DNA from: Ruminococcaceae bacterium UBA5450
Lineage (GTDB): Bacteria; Bacillota; Clostridia; Oscillospirales; Acutalibacteraceae
DNA length: 6,454 nucleotides
Direction: 5' to 3'
Assembly: GCA_002424295.1 (NCBI GenBank)
Contig: DIQY01000085.1
Span: 1-6,454 of the forward strand
Positions 5,812 through 6,454 of this stretch are shown here, piece after piece (the first letter of the stretch is position 1; every line of letters starts with the position of its first letter). The notes under the pieces were generated by a model. It was given only the letters and a program-made list of their open reading frames with translations, ran no database searches and was not told the origin of the DNA. Made by a program: the position numbers and the translations under genes.

Positions 5812-6081
5812 ATGGCGTTTCAAAAAACATTTAAAGCGCTGTCGGATCCCACTCGGCGAGATATTTTGGAGCTGTTGAAAAGTGGCAGTCGATCGGCTGG
5901 TGATATTGGAAATCATTTTGATCTGACAGGCGCTACGGTTTCACATCACCTTGCAATTTTAAAAGAGGCTGATCTGGTTCGGGATAAAAAAGAAGGAAAA
6001 TTTGTTTATTATGAATTAAATCTGAGTGTCTTTGAAGAATTGATGGCGTGGGTAACGAAATTTACGGGGGAGAAAAAGTGA
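5812..6081 (+). CDS. ArsR-family winged-helix repressor, SdpR-like
   Basis: Small DNA-binding repressor of 89 residues made almost wholly of one ArsR-type winged helix-turn-helix. Motifs: FKALSDPTRRDILELLKSG (7-25), the typical alpha1-alpha2 region; DIGNHFDLTGATVSHHLAILKEADLV (31-56), the recognition helix region with SHHL; and KKEGKFVYYELN (59-70), the beta-wing. It contains no cysteine and lacks the ELCVCDL-type metal site of ArsR/SmtB sensors, so metal sensing is unlikely. Sequence and context resemble Bacillus subtilis SdpR, whose repression is relieved when the SdpI membrane protein sequesters it. The start at 5812 is chosen because GAGGG (5801-5805) lies 6 nt upstream. An in-frame ATG at 5788 lies in the operator region without a ribosome binding site and adds residues not typical of the family. 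Its stop overlaps the next gene as GTGA. Confidence 0.92.
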   Translation: MAFQKTFKALSDPTRRDILELLKSGSRSAGDIGNHFDLTGATVSHHLAILKEADLVRDKKEGKFVYYELNLSVFEELMAWVTKFTGEKK

Positions 6082-6454
6082 AACGAATTTTTGAGAAAGA
6101 TATTTTTGGGCTGATTAGTATCTTTTTAATCAGTCTGATAGTAGCGGCTATTTCTTACCCCAGCCTGCCGGAGCAGATTCCCATGCAATGGGGTATTACA
6201 GGAGAAGTAAACTCGACAGATGGAAAATGGGCCATCTTTTTTTATCCGCTTTTCATGTTGGCACTTTTGATTTTTCTTCGGATACTGCCAAAGATTGATC
6301 CCAAAAAGGAAAACTATCAAAAATTTGGACGGCAATATAACATCATCCAGCTGGTACTTTGTCTGTTTATGCTGATGATGGAAATTTATGTGATCTTATG
6401 GTGCCGCGGCATGAAATTTGATATGGGAACAGCCGTTATGCTGATTGTAGGATG
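6078..6454 (+). CDS. SdpI-like / DUF1648 integral membrane protein, C-terminally cut by window edge
   Basis: The first 125 codons of a membrane protein are present and the frame is open to the window end. Predicted membrane segments are at about residues 10-26, 51-69, 88-109 and from about 116. Between the first two lies the DUF1648 signature LPEQIPMQWGITGEVNSTDGK (30-50), which in the family reads roughly P-x-x-I-P-x-H-W/F-x-x-x-G; here the His position is Gln (Q37). Homologues of about 180-220 residues include B. subtilis SdpI, the immunity protein against the SdpC toxin and the partner of SdpR. The start is a GTG within a GTGA overlap with the repressor stop, with GGGGGAG (6066-6072) 5 nt upstream. 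No ATG precedes residue 36, so GTG is the only sensible start. Family is confident; immunity function is inferred from context. Confidence 0.88.
   Translation, partial: MKRIFEKDIFGLISIFLISLIVAAISYPSLPEQIPMQWGITGEVNSTDGKWAIFFYPLFMLALLIFLRILPKIDPKKENYQKFGRQYNIIQLVLCLFMLMMEIYVILWCRGMKFDMGTAVMLIVG

Noticed and set aside
1..6454. Mobile elements, CRISPR arrays, tRNA or rRNA genes
   Set aside because: No transposase or integrase motifs, no regularly spaced repeats and no cloverleaf or rRNA-like segments were seen; apart from the 364-744 gap the window is nearly all coding sequence.

Overview
The window looks like ordinary chromosomal DNA from a low-to-mid GC member of the Bacillota, probably class Clostridia. 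Evidence for this is the A/T-rich intergenic DNA, strong AGGAGG-type ribosome binding sites, a class 1B PyrK/PyrD dihydroorotate dehydrogenase, the long (about 300-residue) form of PyrF, and an SdpR/SdpI-like pair. The genus cannot be fixed from the sequence alone. No mobile element, CRISPR array, rRNA or tRNA was seen.

Layout: Positions 1-363 (minus strand) hold the N-terminal 121 codons of a sodium:amino-acid (alanine/glycine) symporter of the AGCS family, cut by the window edge. Positions 364-744 are a divergent intergenic region. On the minus strand it carries a near-consensus sigma-A-type promoter and then, between that promoter and the symporter start, a perfect 19-bp hairpin followed by a T-rich tract. 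This looks like a leader terminator (attenuator). On the plus strand it carries a TATAAT box for the pyrimidine genes.

Positions 745-5742 hold a tightly packed plus-strand block: pyrC, pyrF, pyrK, pyrD, a histidine-phosphatase (phosphoglycerate-mutase-like) gene and ruvX. PyrC makes dihydroorotate, PyrD with PyrK oxidises it to orotate using NAD+, and PyrF decarboxylates OMP to UMP. The genes for carbamoyl-phosphate synthase, aspartate transcarbamoylase (pyrB) and orotate phosphoribosyltransferase (pyrE) are not in the window and must lie elsewhere. Apart from a 43-bp gap between pyrC and pyrF, each junction in the block is a stop/start overlap (ATGA, GTGA or a 7-bp overlap), suggesting one transcript with translational coupling.

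Positions 5739-6454 hold a second plus-strand unit. A TTGACT-16-TATACT promoter overlaps the ruvX stop codon. It is followed by clustered CTAA/TTAG dyads that look like an autoregulatory operator, a cysteine-free ArsR/SdpR-like repressor, and, overlapping it by GTGA, the start of an SdpI/DUF1648-like membrane protein that runs off the end. By analogy with Bacillus subtilis SdpR-SdpI this may be a toxin-immunity or envelope-stress module, but no toxin gene is visible.

Nothing here is clearly a new system. The most useful leads are the unexplained attenuator-like leader of the symporter gene, the histidine phosphatase embedded in the pyr block, and the SdpR/SdpI-like unit with its operator cluster.
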